A DNA stretch of 64,000 nt from Blepharisma stoltei (Eukaryota; Ciliophora; Heterotrichea; Heterotrichida; Blepharismidae): assembly GCA_914767885.1 (NCBI GenBank), contig CAJZBQ010000051.1, positions 504,001 through 568,000 on the forward strand, given 5' to 3'. Numbering within the stretch: the stretch's first letter is position 1; the number at the start of each line of letters is the position of its first letter. Shown here one piece after another: positions 21,113 through 33,373 of this stretch. The position numbers and the translations under genes were made by a program. The notes below the pieces were generated by a model. The model was not told the origin of the DNA. It made no database searches and worked only from the letters and a program-made list of their open reading frames with translations.

Positions 21113-22756
21113 TTATTTTAATAAGGGAAAAGTAAGCTTTCTTTGATAAAAAAAGTTTTTTATGCCCTCTAATCCATATTTATGACCTCTTGTAACCATT
21201 CAAAATGCATATCCAATGCATAAGTCGCCCATACTCATTAAGCAGGTAATTGGCTCCATAATATCCCAAGAATAAAGCCAATAAGTTCCATATTGGACTG
21301 CTGCATACTGACTCCCCCTCTGTGAGCGAACAAAACTATTGGAGAAATCCGATTTTTGGATAAAAAACCACCTCTATGAGAAATCAAAAATTTGATTTTT
21401 ATAAGTTTTATATAAAAATTATTTAATATAAAATGATAATTATTATAATGAAACTTAAGCAAATTCTGTGAATTTAATTCTAAAACATAGATTTTTAAAA
21501 TTAAATTAGCTTTTTCTTTCCAATTTTGAAATTGTTTTAAAAAAAAATTTTATTCTATAAGGCTCTTAAAAAAAATTAACCTTCTACGTAAGTGGGCAAA
21601 ATTCTTTTGGTCACTCGCGAAGGAAGGTGAACTGAGAAAGAAGAATATAAGAAAACCTTCTAACTAATTTATTTGAAGTTCAGTGAGCTTTTTCTTCTAA
21701 AATATGCTTTTGGGAAAGCTCATAGCTGTAAGTTGATCTCAAGAAATGAATTTGGCTTTGAATATATTCTTTTTGAATGCGTTGCTGATTTAAAAATTGT
21801 AAAATAGAGAGCTTGCTTAAGGATAGGAAGTAGTCGTAACTTATAATTTTTTCCTTACCCTAACAATTAATACGGAGTATAATTTTTCAAATCAATTCAT
21901 TTCTAAAAAAATAATCTCAATTAATATTACAGAGCTTTTATAATATTTTTAGCACTTTTAAATTATATTTGACATATATACCCTTTATCTTTATTTATTA
22001 GCTAAAATTTCTATTTAAATTTCTTTAATAAAAATAATAAGAAAAATTAATATTTCTTATAATTTTATAAAAATAAAAATTTGAAAGTTAGAAAGTTCAA
22101 TTTCTTTTAGTATATAGTCATTAAAGCAGCCAAGTATTTCAGCTTCATGCTGTGATAAAGAGTTGCTTAGTTTAAAAGAATCAACAAGTCCTCGTTGGGA
22201 AGGGGTTAAAAAGGTCTTATGGGTTTCCATGTTAAAAATTCCGTAGTTCTGAATTCCATCTATTTTAAGAAACAGAGGATCTCTGATGGCTTGAATTGCA
22301 GTGGTCCCAAGTGAAAGCTTGGAGCCATCCATTCCGTGAAACGTTACTTCCTGAGCATTTGCAGAGTTAATAAGTTCGTCTTTTATAGAAATTGCCCGAG
22401 GATGGCGCTATTTTGCGCCATCCTCGGGCAATTCAAAAAACAGGCCCACACGGGAATTGAACCCACGTGTGGGGCCATTTTTGGTATGTGGAGAATATTG
22501 GCTTCCACGTACCAAAAATGGCCCCACACGTGGGTTCAATTCCCGTGTGGGGCATTTTTTGAATTGCCTGAGGATGGCGCAAAATAGCGCCATCCTCGGG
22601 CAATTTCTATATGTCTTTCAAGGTTTTATTGGCTGAAAGCACGATTTCATGGTCGCCTCTTTTCTTTATTGGGATCTTAACAAATGGGAACTGAGCCTTA
22701 GCCGAGGTTTCCACAAGCACAAATCTCAGACATTTAGAAATTTCACCTAAATTCAT
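21113..22756 (-). CDS. MCU: Mitochondrial calcium uniporter pore subunit (three IESs)
   Basis: About 289 aa after removing 21312-21635, 21846-22069 and 22386-22611. MCU forms the Ca2+ channel of the inner mitochondrial membrane. The decisive motif is the selectivity filter WDIMEP (about residues 232-238) between two TM helices. The first helix is RRFSYILLSQYAAVQYGTYW, rebuilt across a family A insert. The second runs through CLMSMGDLCIGYAFWMVTR. After it comes KYGLEGIKNFFYQ, a typical matrix tail. The N-terminal half is a ubiquitin-like domain (KTLKDIKDELINS, then a DGSKLSLGTTAIQAI strand-turn). A coiled coil (IQKEYIQSQIHFLRS onward) follows. No clear presequence is seen at the chosen ATG. 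Of the three joins, the one at 21845/22070 is the least certain. Confidence 0.92.
21312..21635. mobile_element. Family A IES in MCU first TM helix
   Basis: 324 bp with borders (AC)TGA 21307-21311 and (AC)TGA 21631-21635. Ends CTCCCCCTCTGTGAGCGAAC and GTCACTCGCGAAGGAAGG. The borders have no TA. Excision joins ILLSQ to YAAVQYG. Confidence 0.87.
21846..22069. mobile_element. Unclassified AT-rich IES in MCU
   Basis: 224 bp between TTATA 21841-21845 and TTATA 22065-22069. No terminal repeat resembling families A-C. Inferred because the MCU frame continues on both sides (…SNFQIFI / SYDYFLSLSK) and the block contains stops in every frame. Confidence 0.6.
22386..22611. mobile_element. Family D palindromic IES in MCU
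   Basis: 226 bp. It begins TAGAAATTGCCCGAGGATGG and ends with the reverse complement. TA borders at 22384-22385 and 22610-22611. Each half holds two mini-hairpins (CCCGAGGATGGCGC pair; CCACACG/CGTGTGG pair). Excision joins TLKDI to KDELINS. Confidence 0.88.
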
Positions 22757-22814
22757 TGTTTTTTATTAGCTATTAAATCCTTTATTTCAGAAAATAGAAT
22801 AACTGATAATAATT

Positions 22815-25800
22815 ATGCCGCCCAAGAAAAAGGAGGAGAAAAAGCAAGAAGAAGTGATTGACAATTCAACTCTGCCTAAATGCAAAACATGGATTTTCAC
22901 TATATATTTACATCCTTATTTTACTAAGCTTCATCAGATTTTGAAGATTCAAGATCTGACTCCCCCCCCCTTTAAATTGAAACAAAATATAGGTAAAATT
23001 CCTACTTTTTTGGGAAATTACCCCCCCTTTAAATTGAAACAAAATTTTATTATAATAGAAAATTTTATAGGTAAAAATCATTATTTTATATGTAAATACG
23101 TCAATACCCTATTTAATATGCTTCAAACATATAAGATTTAGAAATTAAACTCTATTTTGTCCAATTGTTATGGGGAGAGTTAGAAGAATACCATTTCAGC
23201 AAGTTTACACTTTGAGATTGAGAAATTTATGAATTAATTTTTCATGAAATTAAAATTAAATATATAAATTTTTTTATAAAAAAAATTTTCTTAACCCCCC
23301 TTTAAATTGAAACAAAATTTTTTGTTTCAATTTTAAAGGGGGGGGGGAGTAAGAGTTATCTCAAAAGAAGATTTATTGAATTACATTAACTCCCCCTTTT
23401 GTATTAGAGCAGCAAAATATAGGCAAATTATATATCTTCAAGGAATTAATCCTTTTAATTTGGAAAAAAAAATTTTATATATAAAAGTTTTATAGGCGAA
23501 AAAAATATTTCTTGTATAAATTTTATGATTTTCCATTAAAATCCAAAAATACTGTATTCAATAATTCCTGCTTTTTCATAAAATTTAATTTAATAATTTT
23601 TAAAAATACTAACCCTTTTAATTAATACATATGTTTTTAGTCCAATTTATAGGGAGGAGTAAAGAAAAAAGTCTTGATAAAACTCCTGAAAATCTTGCTA
23701 AAGCTTGCAGAGCAAAATTAGATGAGATTGAGCTACCATTCAGAAAAGAGAGAAAAGATCCACCAAAAGCCACTGAATCCCCGAAAAAAGATAAAGACAA
23801 GATAGTCACACCAATAGCAACCCCAAGACCTGATGACAAATTCGATGTAACAGTTTATTTTAAAAATTTTCCTCAATCAAAAGAAGAGGTTACAGAGCTA
23901 ATTAAAGTTGGGATAAATATTGATTTGTGCTACTATGTTAAGCCTAGCCAATCCTATATTCAGTCTAAGCTCGAGGCCAAAATGAAATCTTACAGAGAAA
24001 AAAGAGAAGAAGTAAGAGCTGCTGGAGCGATGGAAAGTTTACTCCAAATTCCCACTCAGCCAGATGACTATCCTGAAGGATTTATGGAACTTCAAAACTT
24101 ATCCTGAAGCCCCAAAAATCAAGATAGTAAACATTTGATATGGAAAATCATAGAATTTAAAACCGAAGAGGATTTAGAAGTAAAAGAAGAAATAAAAGAA
24201 GAGGTCAAAGAAGAACAGCAAACCAAAAGTCGAAAAGATTTGAAACCTTCTTCTAAGAAAGCTGAAGAAAACAAAGAAGATGAAGCGAATGCAAATGATC
24301 CTAAAGTGAAGCTTTGCGATGGGATAATTCGAGAAATAAAACAAATATCATCTGCTAAGCTGGAATATGAAAAATGGCAAGCTTCAGTTAAAGTAAATTC
24401 ACTGTACTCTGAAAGAGCTGAACAATTTGATGCTCCACCTGAGTTGTCAGATATTCATTCAGTTGGGTCACCAATCAAGCATGTGGGATCTTTAGCTGAT
24501 ACTCTTGACAAGTTCATGGTCCCTGAGCCTTTCACAATCGATGATTTAACAAAACCTTGGGATTTAAGCTATTTCAATCATATTATCAACGTTGGAAAAG
24601 AACAATCTAAAACTGTAAATTATTTAGTCGCATGCTTTCTCAAACAAATCATGAAAGAAAAAGGTGGAACTATGGATGAAGAAAAGCAGCTTGATAGCTT
24701 TATAAACACTAAAAAATATGAAAGCCAATTGTCTTATGCTAGTAAAATCGAAGATATCCAAGATCGTCCCAAGACTGCACACAAAATTGGAATACAAGAT
24801 TCAATGATGATTGTGGATTATAATGATAAAATTGCAAAGCTATCATTAAGGGAGCATTTTGCTCAGAGCAACATTGAAATAAAAGAAATGATTAAGCTAT
24901 TTAAAGAAAATATAGAGCTTCCTATATTTGGAGAAAGTTTGAAAGCTCAGTCTGCTTCTCCAAGCATACGGCTAGCTAACTATAATGAAGTCCTTAGTTT
25001 TTCATCTATACCCAGAAAGGAATTTGAAAGAGCACTACTGTTGCTGGACTTTGAAAAATTAATGAAATCTATTCAACCAGAGCGAGATTGGAATTTCAGT
25101 GACAGAGTTTATGAAGAAAATTTTTCATTGTCTCTGCTCCAACAAACTTTAGACAGCTTAATTCCACAAGATCCTGAAGTTATTTATGAGTATAACTCTT
25201 TAAGAGACTGCACTCTTCTTTGTGTCTTTTTCAAAACTCCTCCAGGCCGATTAATTAGGAGGCTCTGAAAATCTCCATGGAGAGTTCGCCCCAATTTCCC
25301 CCAATATCTTGAAACATTTGCTGATAAAACTTTGAATTCCTTTTTAGATGTTGACGCAAGCCTTGTTGGGTCTATAAAAGAAAGGATAAAAATTATGTAT
25401 CCTGCTGATAATAGTCTAATGAAAATGACTGAATATTTTATAGGGCCAAGAAATTTATTAGAGTCTCGGGAATTATTTGAAACTCCTAGGCACAGAGCTG
25501 TTGTGTACAAAGATAACTGGATTTTTGGGATAAGAAAAGATAAATCCAAATGCGGCGAATTTTGGGCTGTTCATGAGGATGAAAAGATTTTGGTCGAAAA
25601 AGAAATTGATGGCTGCTCTTTATCAATTACACTCAATAATGGGCTAATTGTAAAGATTTTGCCAACTGGAGAGATTTTGCAGCAAAAATGCAAAGGGAAG
25701 GAAGATCCTTGCAAAGAAGAAGAAAATAGAATTATTGGAGGAATGGGTTATGTTGTGAGAAATCTAGTTAATGATGCTATACAAATACTAATGCCAAGCG

Positions 25801-27899
25801 GCGATTTTTCAACTAGAAGCAAAGATAGAGTCTGGGTGTGCACGAACAATAAAGGAATGAGACTTGTTAAAAGAATGAAAGACGGCGTTTCGTATAATTT
25901 AGAGCCAATAAAGGTACAGTCTTTTACAGATCCAGAAACACTAGCAAAGGTAATAATCCGAGAGGATCTAGTTATGAAAATTACATTTTCAGACAATTCA
26001 TACGCTGCTTTTCATCCTGACGGTACAAAAATTCATACCTCTGCTGATGAAAATACGGTCCATATTGAAAGTCCAGGCTATGCTCCAGTTAAAAGTCATA
26101 AAGACCCACTCAAAGCAAGGCAGCATACTGTTATAGGATTGGGAAGCTCAGATTCTGGTTTAGGAATCGGAGATTTAATGCTGAGATCCCACAATGGTAT
26201 TATAACTGAGGTGATCCTGCCTAATAAAACATCAATAAGGACATTTACTCAAAAACAAGAAATGGAAGGCTACAACGAATATTGCACACAATTAATTTGT
26301 GTGCTGACAACAAGTGACGGGAGCATTATGAAAGTCCAGCAAGATGGAGAAATCGTATTAATTACAGGCGAAGCCAGACAAATTTTAGCTGAAAAAGATG
26401 GCCAAGATGCATATTTTTATGAGCTATTTACATTGGCTGAAGATAGGACTTCAGGTGTTTATAGTGCCCATTGCGAAAAAGGAAAAATTTGGACTAAAGA
26501 TAGTGAAGGAAATTATTTTGAAATTGGAATCCAAGGTAAAGCCATCGAAAAATTAGCAGTCTCATTAAACGTAGAAGAAGCAGAACCTACAACTCCTAGG
26601 ATAGCTGAAGGAGAGTATATTGATCCCGAATGCAGATTTTTACCTCCCCCTCTAACTATAATTCAGCCTCGGCTATTTGAAATCAAAGGAAATAAAGTTA
26701 AAGAACTTCTCAACGAAGAGCAGCTTACACCATTTAAAAGAAATCTTGATTGAAGTTATAAGAAACAAGGTGAAGATTGCCACACATGAATAAAGTCTCT
26801 TGAAGGAAAAGACAATTATTTGCATCCAACTTCTCCCTTTAAATATTACTCGATCCCAAAAACGGTGTCATCTATATTGCAAACAATTATCATACCTGAT
26901 GAGCCTGTTAATTCAGCATATATTAACCGAACTATTTATGAATTTCCAAGCTTTGATGAAGAAAAAAGGCTAAAAGTGTCTGATGACTTGAAGAGATATG
27001 AGGAATGGAAAGAAAAACAGAAAAAAACTAGGAGCACTTACTGCCCTCCTTCATGAGCAAAGCAATTGGAAAATCCCTATATTTTGGGTGAAAACTACTT
27101 CTGTGATCCGAGCAACAAATTAAATAATATAAAAATCTTTTATAAACAATTTTTGATATATAATGATAAGTATTATAATGAAATCCCTAGCTAATTCTGT
27201 TAAATTTAAAGCAGCTTGCATTCTAAAACATAAATTTTATTACTAGATTAAGTTTTACCCTTTTTTATCTGCGAATTTAGAATTTTTATTTCTAAAAAAA
27301 TTTATTAGAAATTTATTAAAAAAAAATAAACCTCCTCCATGAATAAGAAAAATTTTGCTTATTCAAATAGGATGGGAGTTATGCAATTCAAGACAGCAGA
27401 ACAGAGGCTGCTAAATCCCTCTTCCATGAGCGAACAAAAAAGTTTTGTTCGCTCACAGAGGGTGTAAATTTTTTTTTGTTGGAATTTAAAAAGATTTTAA
27501 TCTGTAAAGATTAATTTAATTAGGAAATTTATGTTTTAAAACGAAAATCGTTTAAAATTAAACAGAATTAGCTCGAGATTTTATTATACTAATTATTACT
27601 TATATATCAAATTTTTTTTCATAAAAAAAAATTTTGTTCGCTTACAAAGGGTGGGCTTTTTACCAAAATAGGGATTTTTCCAATGGGTTTTATTCGCTCG
27701 CTGGGGTGGTTGGAGTAAGGAAAAAGAAAAAGAAATATTGCAAAGAATAGCTGACATGAGAGGAGAAAATTCAAAAATCGGATCTTTCAAGGAGACTGAT
27801 ATAAAAGAAAGCACTGAAGAAGATATTCAGTTTGAATTTGAAGAAACTCCTTACCAGGAAGAAGAATTCAAAATTGTGATTGAAGATGAGGTGGAGTAA
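22815..27899 (+). CDS. SPAG17: SPAG17/PF6-like central-pair protein (four IESs)
   Basis: About 1257 aa after removing four inserts (22960-23352, 23390-23662, 27041-27381, 27415-27718). SPAG17/PF6 organises the C1a projection of the axonemal central pair. The start MPPKKKEEKKQEE and the early ISKEDLLNYIKEKSL segment fit the family. An acidic, Lys/Glu-rich stretch follows. The middle and C-terminal part carries repeated beta-strand segments of the type ...SFSDNSYAAFHPDGTKIHTS and LTTSDGSIMKVQQDGEIVLI, the MORN-like 'DG..I..' pattern typical of SPAG17. Several UGA-Trp codons fall in conserved positions. The last two inserts are only 33 bp apart. The C terminus is acidic and glutamate-rich. It is shorter than animal SPAG17 (over 2,000 aa). 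Confidence 0.88.
22960..23352. mobile_element. Family B IES 1 in SPAG17
   Basis: 393 bp with left border TGA 22957-22959 and right border TAA 23350-23352. Ends CTCCCCCCCCCTTTAAATTG and GTTTCAATTTTAAAGGGG. An internal CCCCCCCTTTAAATTGAAAC copy lies near 23022. Either border leaves a Leu codon (CTG or CTA). Confidence 0.88.
23390..23662. mobile_element. Family B-like IES 2 in SPAG17
   Basis: 273 bp between TAA 23387-23389 and TAA 23660-23662. Ends CTCCCCCTTTTGTATTAG and CCAATTTATAGGGAGGAG. Only 37 bp of exon separate it from the previous insert. Excision joins NYI to KEKSLDKT. Confidence 0.85.
27041..27381. mobile_element. Family A IES 3 in SPAG17
   Basis: 341 bp between TTA 27038-27040 and TTA 27379-27381. 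Ends CTGCCCTCCTTCATGAGC and GCTTATTCAAATAGGATGGG. Excision gives RSTYAIQDSR. Confidence 0.87.
27415..27718. mobile_element. Family A IES 4 in SPAG17
   Basis: 304 bp between TAA 27412-27414 and TAA 27716-27718. Ends ATCCCTCTTCCATGAGCGA and TTCGCTCGCTGGGGTGG. Near the left end is a short complete hairpin (GAGCGAACAAAA / TTTTGTTCGCTC). Excision gives TEAAKEKEKE. Confidence 0.87.
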
Positions 27900-28027
27900 G
27901 CCTTTATTTTTATGCTTAAAACTCATTCAATAATTCTAGAAATTTAATACCAAGTATTTATAATTATATAATTTATCATTAATTAACTAATAATTATGGT
28001 AAAATTAGCATCCTAATATAATTATCA

Positions 28028-28729
28028 ATGAACTCGCGCTTGGGAAATTATAAGCCAATACTTACATCTGGTGAAGTAACTCCTTATCTGAATTTTAGGA
28101 AGAATCGCCCTAAACCTGTTGATCATAATATCAAAACTAAAACACTGAACTCAGTATTGTTTCATTTCATAAGGGAGAAAATAAACGAAAGTCCTTTACT
28201 ATCTAAAAACAAACCCCGCAGCCCATTGTCTAGTATTATTTTACCTTCGGAAAGGCAAACTGAAAGGAGGAAGACTCACAAAATTGAGCTTGAACCTCTT
28301 GCAACTGAAACTTTTGATTTTGAAAATGATAAAATAAGTGGAAAATTAAGAATTCCTATTCCTCAACTAAAAATGCTTAATGATCCAAAAATGAATGAAG
28401 GTGTAAGAGTCCAAAAAGCTAGAACTATGAGTTTATCAAGACTAAGCACTCTATCGCAGCCTAATTGAGCTAAGACATCTTCGAATTCTCCAATTAAAGA
28501 GAGGAACGAATGCACTAAAGTTGGGCGGCAAAGATATAGCTCAGCTTCTTTATTAAATCCTATTGGGAAAATACTAAGGTCTAAAGGAATAAACATTGAA
28601 GAAAATTTAAGGGAGAAAGAACTCTCTGGAATTGAGGTTTCAAGCTTTAATAAAAAGAAATCAAAATGACATGAAAATAAAAGGAGCTTTGATGGAATTG
28701 TACCAGTATATCTGACAGCAAGAAATTAA
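28028..28729 (+). CDS. Basic low-complexity protein, unknown
   Basis: 233 aa, no insert or intron. Rich in Lys, Arg, Ser and Asn. UGA reads as Trp at two places (QPNWAKTS, KSKWHEN). Likely natively unfolded. No domain recognised. The continuous frame, a start soon after an AT-rich spacer, and codon use like its neighbours argue that it is real. Confidence 0.7.
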
Positions 28730-29007
28730 TAAAAAGAAAAGTTAAATTAATTATTTTAATCAGAAAGATAAAAGCATTTGAAGCTAAGTTTTTCTAAAGA
28801 AATTTTATTAGTAAATAATTAAATATTGTCTTAAATTCACTAGCTTACTAAAAAATAGATTTATTTAATTAAATCATGTTCTCAAAATGCAAATAGAATC
28901 AAATCAATCCTTTAACTTATTTTTTATATAGAAAGTGGTGGCAATAATTAGACTTAGTTCAGATATTTTCATTTTCATTCTAACAGTCCTAATGGCGCTA
29001 TATTTAA
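28730..29007. other. Intergenic spacer
   Basis: AT-rich, nothing recognised. Confidence 0.4.
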
Positions 29008-32000
29008 ATGGAAACTGAGAAATTGCGTCTTTTTAAAGAAATCACAGGAGAGCAAGATCAAGACAAGGCTCTGCACTATTTGAGTAAATCTAGCAGCAAT
29101 CTTGATCATGCTATTGACTTATATTTCCAAGATATCCACACTCAAAATCTCACAAGAGAGCTTCTTCTAAAGCGAAAAATTCAAGCTTCTAACCCAATAA
29201 TAACATTAGGCATGTTTGAAAGCGATGCATATGCCATTTCCACAGTCTCACATATAGAGATAGGCCATCCTCTAACCTTTAAATTCCCCAAGCCAAGGCC
29301 CCATCCTAAAGGTAAACGCAAAGAAACTCCAGATCGTACTATAAGATTTGCAATGGAACCTAATGGATTTAGTTTTGGCAAACTTCCTCAAAATACAGCT
29401 GATTTTTTATTCCCTTTAATATCTGGGAACCTAATTACAATAGAAGCAAATATTATAGATGCTCCCACAAGCATAACTTTGCTTGATACATTTAAAATTG
29501 CAATCACAGTAAATTTGCTTCCTGATGCATTAAGTGACCCATCTGTTCAAACATCAGAGGAAATAAATAACCATAATATTTCTCCTGAAGAATATTTCAA
29601 TCAGAGAGAAGCTCTACAAAAATTATTTGAGCTTGTGCGCTTGGAAAAAACACAGTCAGCAATAATAGATGACCAAGAGCAAACCAATGAAAAACAATCA
29701 CAAGAAGAAGGAAAGAGCTTAGCCAGCATTGAAAAAAATTTATTTCTTGAAAATTTAGGAGAGATTGAACTGAGAGAAATGAGCCCTCCATTTACGTTTA
29801 GAACCCCATTATATCCCTATCAAAAGCAAGCTTTATCATGAATGTATGAACGTGAGTCAATTAGAGGTGGAAACAGAAACAGCAGAGAACTGCATCATCT
29901 GTGAGAAGAATACAAAACAGCTCAAGGCAGATTCCTTTATTTCAATCCATATACTGGACAAATTTCAATTAAATTTCCTGAATCAGCTGCACTTTGTAAA
30001 GGAGGAATTTTAGCAGATGAAATGGGACTTGGAAAAACAGTCATGATTATAGCTCTTATTCACACACATAGAAGGGCATTTGAGCACGCCCCAAAAAAAC
30101 CTAAAACACTAGAAGGAGGGACATTAATAGTTTTACCGTTATCTTTGATAACTCAATGACATCAAGAAATTAACTCTCATGGTGTTGATTTAAAAGTCCT
30201 TGAATATTATTCAGACAAGAATAAATCAGTTCAAGAATTGAAAAACGCAGAAATTGTTTTGACCACTTATGGAATAATAAATTCAGAATATGCAAATCAA
30301 GGGTCTTTATTCAAAATCCCGTGATTTCGAGTCATCTTAGATGAGGCCCATATAATAAGAAATAAAGATACGTCAACTACAAAAGCTGTAATGAAATTGC
30401 AAGCAAAATTCAAATGAGCACTCACTGGAACACCCATACAAAATAAGCTTGATGATTTGTACTCTCTGGTAAGGTTCCTTGATATAATTAAATATGGCGT
30501 ATCAGAAATGGAGAGCAATGCTAGGTAAACAATTCTTGACTTATCAGAGCCTAGCCCAAGTCCACCTTCAAGGATGGATTTTATCTAGGGGGGCAGCACG
30601 GAAGTTGGAAAGGGGCCATTCAGCAGTGTCTGCAGGCAATGCTTAGACCAAGTGAAAAACCAGGAGTTTCGCCCTTGGCTAAGTGCTTTCCCTTTTTGCT
30701 GAGAGTCTACCAGAAATTCTATTTTTCGGATTTTGTGTGGAAACTTTTGTTTCTCCACCCAACAGCCTCAAGCAAGGCCGCAACTCCAAAGACTGCCCAC
30801 TCAACACTGAATCCGAAAGGCAAGGAGGAGACACTGTTGTCCCTAGTGGAAGACACGGTCTAAAAGCGGTTGAAACTCCCTTCGGAGATCCTCGTGATTG
30901 CGCAAAAATTAGGGCGAGAGCCTGCCTATCAACAAGTTAAGGTAAGGTTCCTTGAAGTTGAACCATGATCTGATTATTTGTGGTGGAACCGTATCATTAC
31001 AAAGCCATTCAATAAGCAGGATCCTAATGTTTACGCAATTTTAAGAAGACTGCTTAAGCCAATAATGCTAAATTCCTCTTTTAAGAACGAGCAAGTCCAT
31101 TGGAAAATTTCACATAGAGGCAATTAAACCAAGAGTAAGTGAAAATTTTGCTGTGAAAGTTTTTTTGTAAAAAAATATTTTTATTATTAATTAATGATTG
31201 TTATAATAGACCTCTGCCATTCTATTAAATCTTATGGAGCATGGATTCTAAAGCATAAGACTTTAAATTAAATTAGATTTTTTCTCTAAAAAAATGTGCA
31301 TATTGGAATTATAAACCGAAAAAAGTTTAATAAGTTTTAATAAGTTTTAATATAAGTTTTTTAAAAATAAATAACACCTCTTTAATATAGAAAAAACTTG
31401 CTTACTTAAAGGATGGGGGAGTGAGAAGAACCAAAGAAACCAAGCTCGCAGATGGAAGTCTTATGGTATCTTTGCCTCCTATATCTATTGAAACAATTCA
31501 TATTGAAATGAACAGTGAAGAACGGAGTTTATATAACAGATTATTTGAGCATAGCAAAGCAAGGCTCCATTCTCTTATAAGCACGGGCAAATTTAAGGCT
31601 TATATAGCATCAATATTTGATTTACTACTCAGGCTGCGTCAGCTTTGTGATCATCCTTATTTGATTATGAGTCGTGGTGATACAACACCATTAGAAAAAA
31701 TTGACCAATTTATAACAAAATTAACAGAAAACTCTTCAGATCAATACGCACAAGACTTAGCCGGGAAAATTAAGCAAGGTGAAATTTTTATATGCCCAAT
31801 CTGTCTCGATGTAGCTGATGATCCTGTAATGACAAAATGCATTCATATAATGTGCAGAATGTGCGCATCCCAACAAGTCGAAAGAAACAAAAACTGTCCT
31901 CTATGCAAAACTCCTCTGACAATGCATGACCTTACAACAGTCCCAAGGGAAAGCAAGTTCAGTCTTAACTTAGACAATGAATGATGCAGCAGTTCAAAAA

Positions 32001-32491
32001 TTGATATGCTAATTAGAATGTTAATGATAAGTAGTGAGCCAACTGTAGTATTCACTCAATGAACTTCAATGCTGGATCTATTAGAAATTGCTCTACAAAA
32101 GGCAAGAATTTCTTATTCGCGACTTGATGGGAGCATGAATAAAAATCAAAGAGAAAATGCCTTGCAAGAGTTCAAAGCAGGAAGGCAAGTGATGCTTATT
32201 TCATTAAAAGCCGGAGGGGTAGGAATCAATCTTACTTATGCATCGAGAGTTGTGCTAATGGATCCATGGTGGAACCCAGCTGTAGAAAACCAAGCAATCG
32301 AAAGAGTGCATAGGATTGGCCAGGAAAAGCAAGTGAAGGCCTATAAATTTGTATGCAGAGACACAGTTGAAGAAAAAATGTTAGCACTTCAGGAGAGGAA
32401 AAATGTCATAATGGAGGGAGCATACACAGAGCAAAATGCTTCTATGTCTATGGAAAATTTAATGTACGTCTTTCAGGATAATATAATGTAA
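29008..32491 (+). CDS. RAD5: RAD5/HLTF-like SNF2 helicase with RING finger (two insertions)
   Basis: About 885 aa after removing 30483-30955 and 31072-31424. Domain order is that of RAD5/HLTF. A UBA-like helix bundle is at the N terminus, then a HIRAN-like domain (about residues 55-175). The SNF2 N-lobe has LYPYQKQALSWM, Walker A DEMGLGKT (about 336), DEAH box LDEAHIIRN and ALTGTPIQN. Then come SLVRFLEVEPW and PIMLRRTKE, each rebuilt across an insert, and a RING finger (CPICLDVADDP...CIHIMCRMCA...CPLC, about residue 655). The C-lobe has VFTQWTSMLDLLE, SLKAGGVGINL, WWNPAVENQAIERVHRIGQ. These enzymes remodel stalled replication forks and polyubiquitinate PCNA. Many Trp residues are encoded by UGA. 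Confidence 0.95.
30468..30955 (-). mobile_element. SINE-like retroinsertion in RAD5 gene (inverse orientation)
   Basis: 473 bp between 15-bp direct repeats GGTAAGGTTCCTTGA at 30468-30482 and 30941-30955. The left edge TATAATTAAATATGGCG is the reverse complement of the 3' end seen in the plus-oriented copies. Excision restores the conserved SLVRFLEVEPW helicase motif. Confidence 0.9.
31072..31424. mobile_element. Family A-like IES in RAD5 gene
   Basis: 353 bp with left border TAA 31069-31071 and right border TGA 31422-31424. Ends ATTCCTCTTTTAAGAACGAG and CTTACTTAAAGGATGGGG are diverged. Either border yields a Leu codon and IMLRRTKE. Confidence 0.82.
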
Positions 32492-32663
32492 TTCAAAATT
32501 ATCGTAGTAAAATGGAACTTAAAATATAATAATAATTCAGGTTTTCACAAAACCAATTGAGAAGGAATTCACCACACAAAACCGCCCTAGACGAAGGAAT
32601 CGTGCTTAGAGCTTAATTGCTAAATTTATTTCTTACATATTAGCTGCAATAAACCTTTTTCTC

Positions 32664-33244
32664 TTATAGACTGTTATCTTAACTTAACTTAACTTATTAA
32701 CCATCACGTTTAACGTCTCCTACGGGGTTGCTCTTCCAGGACTACCACCACGCTCTCGTCGCTCGGGGCCCACTAGTTGCTGGGACAACTAGCTTTGATC
32801 TCCAACGCGCGCCTCCTGCGCGATGTTCCGGCTTCGACGGCTCATGATTGAGCTACTTTCTCTGTAACGAGGGTTGTCTGCTGGGAAATTCCAAAAAATG
32901 GAATTTCTGGCCGACTTTCGGCAAAAGAGGAAAACTTGTAGCCCGGGGCGAAACTCCCGGTTTCTCGCTAGAGATTTGCCCGAATGGCCTAGGGATTACC
33001 TGTAGGCGCTGCTGGGCTTCTCCTTTCCAAATCCAAGCCTCCTCTTCCCTCGAGGTAAAAATCCTAACCCGAGAGCGGACTGGGATCAGGCTCTGTACAC
33101 TGCCAGAATTGCTTACCTGATGTTGCTGTCCATCTTTAGCTAGGCAAAACCTTGCCGGATATAATAAATAGGGCTCGAAACTGTCTGGCCGAGAGGCCAG
33201 ACCCAAGTTGAGACGCCATATTTAATTATTTATAGACTGTTATC
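32664..33244 (+). mobile_element. Intergenic SINE-like element with 3' hairpin
   Basis: 566 bp between 15-bp repeats TTATAGACTGTTATC at 32664-32678 and 33230-33244. It starts with (TTAAC)n microrepeats. The middle is GC-rich and related to the 44.8 kb element (AAAATGGAATTTCTGG, CTCGAGGTAAAA, AAACCTTGCCGGATATAAT). The end folds: ATATAATAAATAGG against CCATATTTAATTAT. It lies between the RAD5 gene and eL14. Confidence 0.88.
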
Positions 33245-33373
33245 AATAATTTCCTAATTTATCCAGATATTTTCTTAATCTCTTTATAAGCCTTAGCTTT
33301 TACTTTTAGTTCTTCAAAACCTTTGTAAAGTTCTCTTTTGCTCACATGTCATATAATTTTTAATCAAGACTAA

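Noticed and set aside
30469-30960. GT...AG 16-nt intron candidate at the RAD5 retroinsertion junction
   Set aside because: The 16 nt encode part of the conserved SLVRFLEVEPW motif and must be coding.
32853-33206. Long open frames in the GC-rich retroelements (also at 6233-6592, 22336-22587, 44822-45146)
   Set aside because: Both strands are open by base composition. No domain is recognisable and the frames are not conserved between copies. The last 24 codons of 6233-6592 are kept only as the C2orf81-like C terminus.
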